Positions 18,126 through 27,444 of a stretch of DNA of 64,000 nucleotides are shown piece by piece; positions within the stretch are counted from its first letter, which is position 1; each line of letters opens with the position of its first letter. The notes beneath the pieces were generated by a model that saw only the letters and a list, made by a program, of their open reading frames with translations, did no database searches and was not told the DNA's origin. This DNA comes from VYFG01 sp965221795 (GTDB lineage Bacteria > Pseudomonadota > Gammaproteobacteria > Arenicellales > Poriferihabitantaceae). The DNA is taken from positions 2,542,001 through 2,606,000 of the forward strand of contig OZ244914.1 in NCBI GenBank assembly GCA_965221795.1. The letters run 5' to 3'. A program made the translations under genes and the position numbers.

Positions 18126-18959
18126 ATGATTCGCTCCGTACTGTACCCTTACGATTCGGGGTTTACACCCTGGATGGCAAGCCGTCTGGACCAGCGTTTC
18201 CTGCTATCCCTGTATGTACCTCATTCCCTGCACGCGAAATCGAAATCTCGGTTGTTGGTTCTTGTTCACGGCACTTCTCGTTGCGACTGGTTGCGTCAGA
18301 GTTTTCAGGATTTCTCGGAACGAACCGGAACAATCCTGCTTGCTCCGCTTTTTCCAATTCTAAACAGCGATTGCAGTGACATGAACGCTTACAAGTGGAT
18401 GCATTCGCATGGTTTTCGATATGACCTATTGCTACTGGACATGATTGAACAGGCCGCCAGTATCTGGGATATCGATTTTGAAAGATTTGCGCTTTTCGGT
18501 TTTAGTGGTGGAGGTCAGTTTGCACATCGTTTTCTGTACCTCTATCCAGAGCGCTTGTCAGCGGTTTCAATCGGGGCACCGGGAAATGTCTCCTTACCAG
18601 ACTTGGAAAGGGATTGGCCAGCTGGGGTCGGCAACCTTGAAGAAAGGTTTGGCATGCAGTTCGATATTGATGAGGTGCGTACAGTGCCAACACATTTGGT
18701 GATTGGTGATGCAGACACTGAAACATTTGAAATTGTCAAACATCCCGAGGATCCGATTTACATTAGCGGTGTTAATGACCAAGATACCAACAGAATTGAG
18801 CGTATCAGCCGACTCAGAAGCGAGTTATGCCTGCTTGGCTCAAGCCCGGTCATGGACTATGTCAAGGGAGTATCCCATCAAGGAGCGCCTTTGGTGCCAT
18901 CGGTTGTCAGCTGGCTTGAAACTGTCGTTGCGAAAGAAGGCTGTCGACTTGCGGGGTGA
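18126..18959 (+). CDS. Alpha/beta hydrolase
   Basis: 277 residues from the ATG at 18126. Oxyanion-hole region LVLVHGTSRCDW, nucleophile elbow FGFSGGGQFAHR, an aspartate in IGDADTETF and a late histidine in VSHQGAP fit the Ser-Asp-His order of the fold. The overall form (PHB-depolymerase/PET-hydrolase-like or carboxylesterase) is not specific. No export signal is clear. It faces the GTPase gene convergently with only 12 bp between the stops, so the two are separate units. Confidence 0.8.
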   Translation: MIRSVLYPYDSGFTPWMASRLDQRFLLSLYVPHSLHAKSKSRLLVLVHGTSRCDWLRQSFQDFSERTGTILLAPLFPILNSDCSDMNAYKWMHSHGFRYDLLLLDMIEQAASIWDIDFERFALFGFSGGGQFAHRFLYLYPERLSAVSIGAPGNVSLPDLERDWPAGVGNLEERFGMQFDIDEVRTVPTHLVIGDADTETFEIVKHPEDPIYISGVNDQDTNRIERISRLRSELCLLGSSPVMDYVKGVSHQGAPLVPSVVSWLETVVAKEGCRLAG

Positions 18960-18971
18960 TCGCCCAACCAA

Positions 18972-19910
18972 TTACGTGTCAACAACGAACTCTTCAATCA
19001 ATAGCTGCAATGACTCGGGATTCCAGTTTTTCTTCATGCCGATCAGAATCATGTGACATGGAACTTGTTTTTGCACTGGATTGACTTCCCAGCGTCGTCC
19101 AACAGTTTGCAGGGACCTGATCGTTCCATCCTTCGACTTCATGAACCCCTTGACCCTGATCAGGCCCAATGCTTTTGAAGCAAGCGTTTCGGCCAGACGT
19201 TCTACGTCCATGGCATTTTTCAATTGAACCGAGGCGCTGGCAAATGCTGATGCATGAGAAGCGTTGCTCTCAAGCAACTCGCGTTGCCCGGAATCATTAC
19301 CCAAACCGAGCACGATTTCAGGCGGTACGGTCGCTCTACATGTTTCGATCAATTGTGTCGTCGGATAATTCCAAGATAGCCAGTCAATTACAGCTGCATG
19401 TGTTTCCTCAGTAGCGAGATCAACTTTATTCACAATCGTGATATCGGAATGCACAAACTGGGTTTCAATCGTATCTGAAATATACGGATCTTCAGCGAAA
19501 TCAAGCAGCGTGTCACAGTCGGCCATGGTAATGATGCCATTTAGGGAAAACCCATCAAGCAATTGAACAGTGGTTGCAATTGAGCCCGGGATTGCAACAC
19601 CACTCGCTTCTATGACAACGTGATCCAATGGGGTTTTGACGTCAGCCAAATCCATCAGCCCACTGATCATGCTTTCCCCATAACTGCAACAGATACAGCC
19701 CCCGACAACATTGATTACTTCTCCTTCGATAGACTCGATCAGATCTCCATCAATGGGCAACTCACCAAATTCGTTGACCAGCACAGCTAGGCGGTTGCCA
19801 TTGGCATTCCGAAGCAAGTGATTGATCAGGGTAGTCTTGCCTGCACCAAGATAGCCACCAACAATGGTTACCTGATTTCGGGCTGATTGCTGCAGTTCCT
19901 GCTTCATCAT
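18972..19910 (-). CDS. COG0523 (CobW/P47K-like) metallochaperone GTPase
   Basis: 312 residues. Walker A GGYLGAGKTTL lies near residue 15. The switch segment VLVNEFGELPIDG is followed by the metal-binding GGCICCSYG (CxCC), then the base-recognition NKVD and a C-terminal CobW_C region ending near CHMILIG. Family members deliver zinc, cobalt or iron to client enzymes using GTP. The ATG at 19910 overlaps the amidohydrolase stop as ATGA, so the two are translationally coupled as the last genes of the ABC-transporter operon. I infer that the amidohydrolase is the client. Confidence 0.85.
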   Translation of the reverse strand: MMKQELQQSARNQVTIVGGYLGAGKTTLINHLLRNANGNRLAVLVNEFGELPIDGDLIESIEGEVINVVGGCICCSYGESMISGLMDLADVKTPLDHVVIEASGVAIPGSIATTVQLLDGFSLNGIITMADCDTLLDFAEDPYISDTIETQFVHSDITIVNKVDLATEETHAAVIDWLSWNYPTTQLIETCRATVPPEIVLGLGNDSGQRELLESNASHASAFASASVQLKNAMDVERLAETLASKALGLIRVKGFMKSKDGTIRSLQTVGRRWEVNPVQKQVPCHMILIGMKKNWNPESLQLLIEEFVVDT

Positions 19911-21544
19911 TGCCCAGAGGCGGGGAAGACGCGCCCATCCTGTACAGTTCCCCAAACGCCAATATCTTTGAGATTTTTCCTGTCAATCTTGGTCGGATCT
20001 TGTTCAAGAACAGCAAAATCGGCACGTTTACCCTTTTCGACCGAACCGATTTCACTATCCATTCTCAGAGTATAGGCAGCACCCATGGTAATGGCATACA
20101 GTGCCTCATCAACGGTAATGCATTCGTGTTTCCCGAGGACTTGCCCGGAATGAGTCCGTCGATTGACGGCACACCAGGCTGTAAACAGCGGGCTTAATGG
20201 AGTAATCGGAGCGTCAGAGTGAATGGCGGTTGGTACTCCGATATCAAGTGCGCTTCGACAGGCATTCATGTGCCTTGCCCGCTCGGGTCCAACTGTATAT
20301 TTGCAGTGCAAATCCCCCCAGAAAAAAATCTGGTTTGAAAACAGGTTTACGCAAAGCCCGAGTTCACGCATTTTTTGCAATTGACTTCGACTGGCCAATT
20401 GACAATGCTGCATCGTGAATCGATGGTCTGACCATGCATGTTTCTTCAGGCCTTGTTGAATGCATTCCAGAACCAACTCTGTTGCCTGATCTCCATTTGT
20501 ATGGACATGCAATGGTACTTTTTCCTTGAGAGCCAGCCGGCTAAATTCTTCGATATGTTCCCGCGGCATGTACCACATTCCATTCGGAGCACCATTGAAG
20601 TATTTCGGAGTGCTGAGTCTCGCCGTAAAACCCTGTATGGAGCCATCTGCAACGATCTTCACTGCGCCTAATCGAAGCCTGTCAGAACTCTGTTCCCCCA
20701 GTTCTTTTGCTACCCGAATCAATTCAGGAGCAGTGAGGTTGATAAATTTTCGCATTGCTGCGATGCGTACTGGAAAATCCCGTTCAGCAGTTACTCGGAG
20801 CATCATCTTGACTGCATTATCTGAAAGTATGGCGGCCAGGTCTGTTGCAGTCGTAACCCCGGTTCGAACGCACTGTTTAGCAAATTGTCGAAACCCGGAC
20901 TCATCGTTGGCCAGTTCTTCACGCATGAATCCAACATGTCGATTTGCCAGAGCCATGCATTCATGGCCTCTAAGCTCTCCTTCAGGCAGGCCATCTTCAC
21001 CTAAAGGAAGCCCAGGATGTTTCAGTCCGCTGCGCAGAAGGCCAGCCATTTTCAGGGTTTTTGTGTTGACATTCAGAATATGGCAGGATGCGTGCAGTAT
21101 TCCGATTGGCCTGGTTGTTGAAACCCGGTCGAGATGGTGTCTGTTTAAGCGCTCGGAGCCCCAGTAAAGTGGATCAAATCCCCAGCCTGCAAGGGGCTCA
21201 CAGGCATCGTCCAGTTCTTGCTCAATCCTGCTCAGGCGCATCAGGAGACTGCCAACAGTCACTGATCCTGGCCAAACATGGCCATCAGGGTCTGTCCGTT
21301 CAAAATAGCCACAGTAGGCTCTTTTCCAGAATGCTCCTTCCATCACGTGAGAGTGAGCTTCAACCAGTCCCGGGATCAATACCTTGTCGGCAAATCTTGT
21401 ATCAAGCGAATAATCACCAAGGCTTGCCAATTCATTCAATGTGCCAACGTCCACGATTCGTCCATTTCTCACTGCCACATGAGTTGCAACTGGTTTTGAA
21501 GAGTTGATTGTCAGGATTTTTCGGCAACAAAAGATGGTATTCAA
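19907..21544 (-). CDS. YtcJ-type metal-dependent amidohydrolase
   Basis: 545 residues of the amidohydrolase_3 family. LIPGLVEAHSHVMEG holds the first metal-binding HxH. ADGSIQGFTARLS marks the YtcJ-type core, followed by the histidines of LHVHTNGDQA and FTMQHCQLA and the aspartate of AIHSDAPITPLSP. The end GKRADFAVLEQDP is typical. No signal peptide, so probably cytoplasmic. The substrate (amide, formamide or modified peptide) is not evident. It overlaps the upstream ATPase gene by 4 bp and the downstream GTPase gene by 4 bp. Confidence 0.88.
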   Translation of the reverse strand: MNTIFCCRKILTINSSKPVATHVAVRNGRIVDVGTLNELASLGDYSLDTRFADKVLIPGLVEAHSHVMEGAFWKRAYCGYFERTDPDGHVWPGSVTVGSLLMRLSRIEQELDDACEPLAGWGFDPLYWGSERLNRHHLDRVSTTRPIGILHASCHILNVNTKTLKMAGLLRSGLKHPGLPLGEDGLPEGELRGHECMALANRHVGFMREELANDESGFRQFAKQCVRTGVTTATDLAAILSDNAVKMMLRVTAERDFPVRIAAMRKFINLTAPELIRVAKELGEQSSDRLRLGAVKIVADGSIQGFTARLSTPKYFNGAPNGMWYMPREHIEEFSRLALKEKVPLHVHTNGDQATELVLECIQQGLKKHAWSDHRFTMQHCQLASRSQLQKMRELGLCVNLFSNQIFFWGDLHCKYTVGPERARHMNACRSALDIGVPTAIHSDAPITPLSPLFTAWCAVNRRTHSGQVLGKHECITVDEALYAITMGAAYTLRMDSEIGSVEKGKRADFAVLEQDPTKIDRKNLKDIGVWGTVQDGRVFPASGQ

Positions 21545-22575
21545 CGTGCCGCTCCGGGGGAATTGTTCATCTCTGCCTGATGTGGCGGAATCCCGTCATC
21601 GCTGACCAAATGACACTTGATCCAATGCCCGGGAAATATTTCACGGTTTCGGGGTTCGGTGGTTCGGCAGACCTCCCTGACAAAAGGACATCGACTCGCA
21701 AACCCGCAACCGGGTGGCAGGTCAATCGGATTCGGGGGGGCTCCTTGCAGTCTCACTCGCTGAGTCGCTTGGTATCTTCGCCTGTTGATGGATGGAACTG
21801 CCGACAACAAAGCCCAGGTATAGGGATGCAGGGGCTGGTTGAATAACGATCTGCGATCGGCTTGCTCAACTATCTTTCCCAGATACATCACTCCAATATC
21901 ATCACAGATATGTTGGACAACTCCCAAGTCATGCGAGATAAAAAGATATGTGAGATCGAGTTTATTTTGTAGGTTGCGAAGCAGATTGAGAATTTGTGCC
22001 TGAATGGCAACGTCAAGAGCAGAGACAGGCTCATCGCACACAATCAGATTTGGCTGACTCGCCAGAGCACGTGCAATACCAATCCGTTGACGCTGCCCTC
22101 CTGAAAACTGATGTGGAAACAGGGTGCGGTGTTCACTACGCAGACCTACGCTCTGGAATAGTTCTTCGACACGTTCATCGCGCTTGCCGCGCTCTCCAAT
22201 TTCCATCAGGTCAAGCGGTTCTCGCACAATTGAGCCGGCTCGCATTCGGGGATTGAGGGATGAGTATGGATCCTGAAAGACGATCTGAACGTTCTTTCTG
22301 AGATCCTTAAGCTGCTGTCTCTTTGCGTGCGACAATCGATCTCCTGAAAGCAGGACTTCTCCGTGTTTAATGGGTACAAGACGCATAATTGCCAAGGCAA
22401 CTGTAGACTTGCCCGAACCGGATTCCCCGACGATCCCAAATGTAGACCCGCGTGGTATATCGAAACTGACTCCATCGACCGCGTGCAGCCATTTACCTCG
22501 GGTAAACAGTTTTCCGGAACCCGCCTGAAAGTGAACTTTCAAATCTCGAACGCTAAGTAGAATGTTCTTGGGCAT
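21541..22575 (-). CDS. Peptide/oligopeptide ABC transporter ATPase (DppF/OppF type)
   Basis: 344 residues. Walker A GESGSGKST, signature FSGGQRQRIGIARALA, Walker B LIVCDEPVSALD, and the oligopeptide ATPase C-terminal extension with the conserved cysteines of CGFASRCPF and the CRTTEP segment. It pairs with the DppD-type ATPase just upstream (5-bp gap) to energise the two permeases. Confidence 0.93.
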   Translation of the reverse strand: MPKNILLSVRDLKVHFQAGSGKLFTRGKWLHAVDGVSFDIPRGSTFGIVGESGSGKSTVALAIMRLVPIKHGEVLLSGDRLSHAKRQQLKDLRKNVQIVFQDPYSSLNPRMRAGSIVREPLDLMEIGERGKRDERVEELFQSVGLRSEHRTLFPHQFSGGQRQRIGIARALASQPNLIVCDEPVSALDVAIQAQILNLLRNLQNKLDLTYLFISHDLGVVQHICDDIGVMYLGKIVEQADRRSLFNQPLHPYTWALLSAVPSINRRRYQATQRVRLQGAPPNPIDLPPGCGFASRCPFVREVCRTTEPRNREIFPGHWIKCHLVSDDGIPPHQAEMNNSPGAAR

Positions 22576-22580
22576 GATGA

Positions 22581-23594
22581 TTATCTTTGCCCATCTTCAC
22601 TGAGGAGCCAGCAGGCTGTTCTGTGTTGAACATCTGTATCAAAGGTTGTTGGCATGTCGATTGCACATCTCGGCAAGCTGAATTGGCATCTCGGTTCAAA
22701 AGCACAACCCTGTCCAAGATTTGTCAATGATGGCACTATTCCGGGAATTTCATTAAGGGGTTTGCTCTCAGTATCCGAACCCAGTTCGAGGATTGGAACA
22801 CAGGACAACAATCCTTGGGTATACGGGTGTTCTGGTTTTTGCAGGATATCGTCAACTGTTGCAGTTTCTATGACTCTTCCCGCGTACATCACCAACACGC
22901 GGTCAGCCATTTCAGCGATAGCTCCCATGTCATGCGTAATCAGGATGATTGCCATTTTCCGCTCTTGACGGAGTTCCAAGAGAAGGTCGAAAACCTGTGC
23001 CTGCACGGTCACATCAAGAGCGGTTGTCGGTTCATCGGCAATTAGCATGACTGGTTCACAGGCCAAGGCAATCGCTATTATCACGCGTTGACGCATTCCT
23101 CCTGAGAGTTGATGCGGAAATTCGTAAATGCGCTTTTCCGGAAGTGGCACGTGTACTTCGCGAAGCAGTTCGATCGCCTTGTCCATGGCATCATCATGAG
23201 AGAATTTCTGGTGCAGGAGAAGCGATTCTGCGATTTGGTCCCCGATCCTGATAACCGGATTTAACGCGGTCATGGGTTCCTGAAAAATCATGGAAATATG
23301 ATTGCCACGGATTTCACGCATGCGTTCAGGCGTACATTCGAGCAGATTTTCTCCGTGATAGTTGACCTGTCCACCAACAATCTTACCCGGGGGGTTGGGA
23401 ACCAGCCTCATAATCGAAAGTGCGGTCATGCTCTTTCCACAACCTGACTCTCCAACGATGCCCAGAACTTCTGCCGACTTCAAGCTAAAGCTCACTCCAT
23501 CCAGTACATGTGCTATGCCATCTCGTGTGTCGAAATCAACTTTCAGATTGCTGACCTCAAGTAATGTCGACTCATGCTGGCGTGGATCAGTCAT
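22581..23594 (-). CDS. Peptide/oligopeptide ABC transporter ATPase (DppD/OppD type)
   Basis: 337 residues. Walker A GESGCGKSM, signature LSGGMRQRVIIAIALA, Walker B LIADEPTTALDVT, and the C-terminal extension with CAFEPRCQFSLPRC, the four-cysteine pattern typical of OppD/DppD proteins. Overlaps the permease gene upstream by 4 bp. Confidence 0.93.
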   Translation of the reverse strand: MTDPRQHESTLLEVSNLKVDFDTRDGIAHVLDGVSFSLKSAEVLGIVGESGCGKSMTALSIMRLVPNPPGKIVGGQVNYHGENLLECTPERMREIRGNHISMIFQEPMTALNPVIRIGDQIAESLLLHQKFSHDDAMDKAIELLREVHVPLPEKRIYEFPHQLSGGMRQRVIIAIALACEPVMLIADEPTTALDVTVQAQVFDLLLELRQERKMAIILITHDMGAIAEMADRVLVMYAGRVIETATVDDILQKPEHPYTQGLLSCVPILELGSDTESKPLNEIPGIVPSLTNLGQGCAFEPRCQFSLPRCAIDMPTTFDTDVQHRTACWLLSEDGQR

Positions 23595-24460
23595 CGATTT
23601 CTGAGTTTTGGGTTGAGCGCATCGTTCAGTCCATCACCAATCAGGCTTACGCTGAGTACGGCAAGAAAGATTGCGGTGCCGGGAAAGGTAGTCGCCCACC
23701 AAGAATCGAAAATGTACTCTTTACTTGAGCCAATCATGAGTCCCCAGCTCATCACATTGGGATCTCCCAGACCGAGAAAACTCAAGCCAGCTTCAAACAG
23801 AATTGCAACACCAATGATCAGAGTCGCTGAGATTATGAGCGGAGGAAGGGCGTTCGGCAGTATAATGAACCATATCAGACGACTGTCCGAAGCACCGATA
23901 GTGCGGCCGGCCCTGACGTATTCCATTTCACGAAGTCGCAGAAACTCTCCACGAGTGAGTCGTGCGGTAGATTGCCATGCTGCGATGCCTATCGCTATTG
24001 CAATCATTTCCAATGAAGGAGTAAACAGGGCTACAAGAACCATTGCGAGAATTAATGAGGGAAGCACCTGAAAGAATTCGGTAATACGCATCAGGATCTC
24101 ATCAACAAGACCTCCATAATATCCGGCAAAAGCACCGACGACCAGGCCAATTGCAATCGTCATCACAGCGGCAGATAAGCCTACAGCCAGAGTCGCCCTT
24201 CCCCCGCCAAGCATGCCGGCAAGGATATCTCTGCCCACATGGTCTGTCCCCCACGGTACATTTGAATCAATGCCCGGAGGTGTAAAAGGAGCGCCTCGAA
24301 TTGAAAAAGGATCTACGCCATAAATCCCGGGTCCGAAAATACTGACCAGAATGATCAATGCCATGATCGAAAGCCCCAGTCTTGCTGACCAGTTTCGAAG
24401 GAATAGCCGCCACACCTCTCGTGCAGGATTATCAGCCTTGATTTCTGCTGGTCTATTCAT
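23591..24460 (-). CDS. Peptide-type ABC transporter permease (DppC/OppC type)
   Basis: 289 residues from the ATG at 24460. Five or six membrane segments; the N-terminal OppC_N motif ISIFGPGIYGVDPF, GTDHVGRDILAGMLGGGR, and the cytoplasmic EAA loop GASDSRLIWFIILPNALPPL. A longer frame to 24526 would overlap the preceding permease gene and is not favoured. Confidence 0.92.
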   Translation of the reverse strand: MNRPAEIKADNPAREVWRLFLRNWSARLGLSIMALIILVSIFGPGIYGVDPFSIRGAPFTPPGIDSNVPWGTDHVGRDILAGMLGGGRATLAVGLSAAVMTIAIGLVVGAFAGYYGGLVDEILMRITEFFQVLPSLILAMVLVALFTPSLEMIAIAIGIAAWQSTARLTRGEFLRLREMEYVRAGRTIGASDSRLIWFIILPNALPPLIISATLIIGVAILFEAGLSFLGLGDPNVMSWGLMIGSSKEYIFDSWWATTFPGTAIFLAVLSVSLIGDGLNDALNPKLRNR

Positions 24461-24480
24461 GAATGGTAGGAATGGGTAAT

Positions 24481-25464
24481 TTACCTTTTCTTGATTTTGA
24501 TTCGGGGATCCGCGATTCGATAACAAAGATCGGTCAGCAGATTTGCTACGATAGTCATGACTGCAGAGAAAAACAGTAGTCCAAGGATTGTCGGATAATC
24601 ACGTCTAAGCAGCGAGTCAAAGGCTAGCGTGCCAAGGCCAGGCCAGTTAAATACCGCTTCAACGAGCACCGCTCCCGAGAGGATGTTGCCAAAATGGAGT
24701 CCGGTTATGGTTATGATTGGCAGGACAGCGTTACGCAATCCATGCTTGAAAAAAACCACGCCTTCAGTCAGACCCTTTGCCCGGGCGGTTCGAATATAGT
24801 CGGAGCCCATGACCTCAAGCATACTGGCCCGGGCCAATCGACTGTATTGCGCGAGATAAATCAATGCGAGTGTGATCGAAGGCAATACCAGGTGATGCAG
24901 TACATCCAGTGCATGACCCAACGGACCAACGTCGAGAGTGACATCAGAATAGCCAGAAACCGGGAACCACGGCACGATGAAGGCAAAGGAAATGATCAGC
25001 AGCATACCCGTCCAAAATGGAGGTGCAGAGTAGCCAACCAAGGAGAATATGGTCAGAAAATTCGATAACCAACCATCAGGCTTGCGTGAAGCAATGACGC
25101 CGAATGCGGTTCCAAAAATCAATGCTATGACCGTGGCTACCACAATCAACAGGATGGTTGGCCACATATACGATATAACCAATTCGACAACTGGTGTGTT
25201 GAAGTAGTAGGAATATCCTAAATCGCCTTTGATTGCGTTGACCAGATAAATGCCAAGCTGTTCATGCATTGGAAGGTCAAGACCATACTCTTTACGAATT
25301 GCATCAATGATTTCCTGGGTGATTCCTCCCGACTCCCCCGCAATCACTGACGCAGGGTCCCCTGGAGCCAGCCTTATCAGGATGAAATTGAGAACCAGAA
25401 CCGAAAAAATTACCGCAAGGGCAAACGCAATGCGTTCACCGAGAATTTTCAGAACGGAAGCCAC
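24481..25464 (-). CDS. Peptide-type ABC transporter permease (DppB/OppB type)
   Basis: 327 residues with six membrane segments: start LGERIAFALAVIFSVLVLNF, then RLAPGDPA of the family, and the EAA loop RAKGLTEGVVFFKHGLRNA. The usual first permease of Dpp/Opp systems, 20 bp upstream of the second. Confidence 0.92.
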   Translation of the reverse strand: MASVLKILGERIAFALAVIFSVLVLNFILIRLAPGDPASVIAGESGGITQEIIDAIRKEYGLDLPMHEQLGIYLVNAIKGDLGYSYYFNTPVVELVISYMWPTILLIVVATVIALIFGTAFGVIASRKPDGWLSNFLTIFSLVGYSAPPFWTGMLLIISFAFIVPWFPVSGYSDVTLDVGPLGHALDVLHHLVLPSITLALIYLAQYSRLARASMLEVMGSDYIRTARAKGLTEGVVFFKHGLRNAVLPIITITGLHFGNILSGAVLVEAVFNWPGLGTLAFDSLLRRDYPTILGLLFFSAVMTIVANLLTDLCYRIADPRIKIKKR

Positions 25465-25606
25465 TGGTAAATTTCACGGTCGCATGGACCAACCCGGTGT
25501 CCAAAGAAGAATGAATGATCGGTGCCTGGAAGAAAGTCGAAGTGGTTTATGGATTGACAACGGACAGTTTCCAGGCACGGATTTTTTTGCAAAAGCGGGC
25601 TTTCGA

Positions 25607-27196
25607 CTATTGTTTGAGGTAGACCTCATCCATAGGACTCATGGTACCCCAGATTGACAACGGGGGATTGCCGACAGACTTGTTGTAGACCGTGTGATAT
25701 GGCAGTCCATACATCCAGTACACCGGCAATTCGTCTGTCACGATCTTCTGAAACTGAAGATACAAGTCCTTGCGGGTCTCAAAGTCAAGTTCCTGTCCCG
25801 CTGCTTCCAGAATCCTGTCAACCTCAGGATTGGAATAGCTCTGCGTGTTTGACCATATGACCCCCTTGCGAATGTTTGAGGACAAGTAAGTTCGATGTAC
25901 TCCGATCACCGGATCACCCCAGTTGAATACAACATCGACCGTCATGTCGAATTCATGATTTTTCACCCAGTTCGCCCAGGTCGGGAAGTCAGGCGGGATC
26001 CTCAAATTGACGTCAATGCCGATCTCGGCCAGATGGGGTTTCAGGAATTCAGCCACTTCCCGTTGTGAAAGCAGGGTATCAAGCGTGACCTCAAAGCGCA
26101 TTCCGTTGTTGCCCCGGGGATGCCCAGCAGCATCAAGCATAGCATTAGCTTTTGCGAGGTCGTAGTCGTAGCGAACAGCATCCTGATCTGCCAACGGGTT
26201 GTCCATGGCAATAGGGCCGAACGCAGGTTCCGACAGTCCAGCATGTATCTGTTCGGTGATAAAGGCCCGGTCGATACCGTGGGCGATCGCCTGCCTGACC
26301 TCTTTCTTGCCAAGAATGGGATGATTCAGATTAAAGGCCAGCCATGAAATGGGGCCGATCGCAGCATAGCCGTTCCGGGTAATAATCAGGTCATCATTTT
26401 CTTTCAGGCGGGTGAGTTCACGGGCCTTTGTATTGAATGGCCGTATATGAATGTCGCCACGTTCCACGTCCAGTGCCAGGGCATTGGAGTTCTTATTGTA
26501 TTTTATGATGATCTTGTCCAGATATGGTCTGCCTTCCAGAAAGAAGTCAGGATTTCTTTCCATGATAAGGTGCTGTCCCTTGACATATTCGACGAACTTG
26601 AACGGGCCGGACCCGACAGGCTCGAGATTTTTTGGATGTTTCTTGGCGTCTTCTCCACCTTCGTAGATATGTTTTGGAATAATGGCGCACAGCGATGACG
26701 ACATTGCAAGCAAAATGCCCGGGTGTGGCTTGGTCAGTCGAAGGATAGCCGTATGGGAATCGGGTGTTTCGATTGACTCTACACGATCGAACATGCTTTT
26801 GAACGGATGGTTGTTCTTGATGATCTCTATGGAGAAGGCCACGTCTTCCGAAGTGATCGGCTCGCCATCGTGGAAAACTGCATTTTTTCTTAGGTTCAGG
26901 GTGAGGCTCAGGCCATCGTCAGAAAATACCCAGCTTTCTGCCAAATAGGGCTGAGGATTCCAGTTTTCATCGAACCGCAACGGTGTTGCAAACAACTGGG
27001 CTCCCGGTATTCCCGTTGCGGTACCAGACTGTACTGCCGGATTCAGGTTTCGGGGGGTCGATGTTGCCCCAAGGACCAAGGTGCCGCCCATCTGTGGTGT
27101 ATCTGCAGTAGCAGCTGATGTCGGAACTGCACTGATAATCCCCAAGGCGATCACCACAGAACAGAGTTGTCTTATACGTTTCAATAAATTAAACAT
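25607..27196 (-). CDS. Extracellular solute-binding protein, family 5 (peptide type)
   Basis: 529 residues with a signal peptide (MFNLLKRIRQLCSVVIALGI to TSAATA). SBP_bac_5 features: GATSTPRNLNPAVQSG, YLAESWVFSDDGLSLTLNLR, HDGEPITSEDVAFS, and RQAIAHGIDRAFI. The ribosome site TAGGAG lies about nine bases before the ATG at 27196. It is the first gene of the transporter-amidohydrolase-GTPase operon. A 142-bp gap to the permease gene is long enough for a processing or attenuation site that lets the binding protein be made in excess. No lipobox. Confidence 0.92.
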   Translation of the reverse strand: MFNLLKRIRQLCSVVIALGIISAVPTSAATADTPQMGGTLVLGATSTPRNLNPAVQSGTATGIPGAQLFATPLRFDENWNPQPYLAESWVFSDDGLSLTLNLRKNAVFHDGEPITSEDVAFSIEIIKNNHPFKSMFDRVESIETPDSHTAILRLTKPHPGILLAMSSSLCAIIPKHIYEGGEDAKKHPKNLEPVGSGPFKFVEYVKGQHLIMERNPDFFLEGRPYLDKIIIKYNKNSNALALDVERGDIHIRPFNTKARELTRLKENDDLIITRNGYAAIGPISWLAFNLNHPILGKKEVRQAIAHGIDRAFITEQIHAGLSEPAFGPIAMDNPLADQDAVRYDYDLAKANAMLDAAGHPRGNNGMRFEVTLDTLLSQREVAEFLKPHLAEIGIDVNLRIPPDFPTWANWVKNHEFDMTVDVVFNWGDPVIGVHRTYLSSNIRKGVIWSNTQSYSNPEVDRILEAAGQELDFETRKDLYLQFQKIVTDELPVYWMYGLPYHTVYNKSVGNPPLSIWGTMSPMDEVYLKQ

Positions 27197-27444
27197 GATT
27201 CTTTACTCCTATAGGCGTCTAAAGGAAAATTGCTGATTCCATTTATATTATGCAAAAAAGAGATAAACCAAACAATAATAGTTAATCATCGCAAGGCCTA
27301 AAATATACTGATATTGATTAATGGTCAATGATTTATTTTGGAAGTATGGATGTGAAATAGCATAGTGTATTTCGCTAGATACCAATGCTATAATATTCGA
27401 ATAATGCATAGTTTATAAATTAGCTCAATCAGTAAGAATTCGCT
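27197..27444. promoter_or_regulatory. Divergent promoter region between the ABC operon and lysR-type gene
   Basis: About 250 bp, clearly more AT-rich than its neighbours, between divergent genes. A TATAAT at 27389-27394 lies about 50 bp before the LysR start and suits its -10. LysR-type regulators usually bind such regions and control both genes. No exact operator palindrome was established by eye. Confidence 0.5.
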
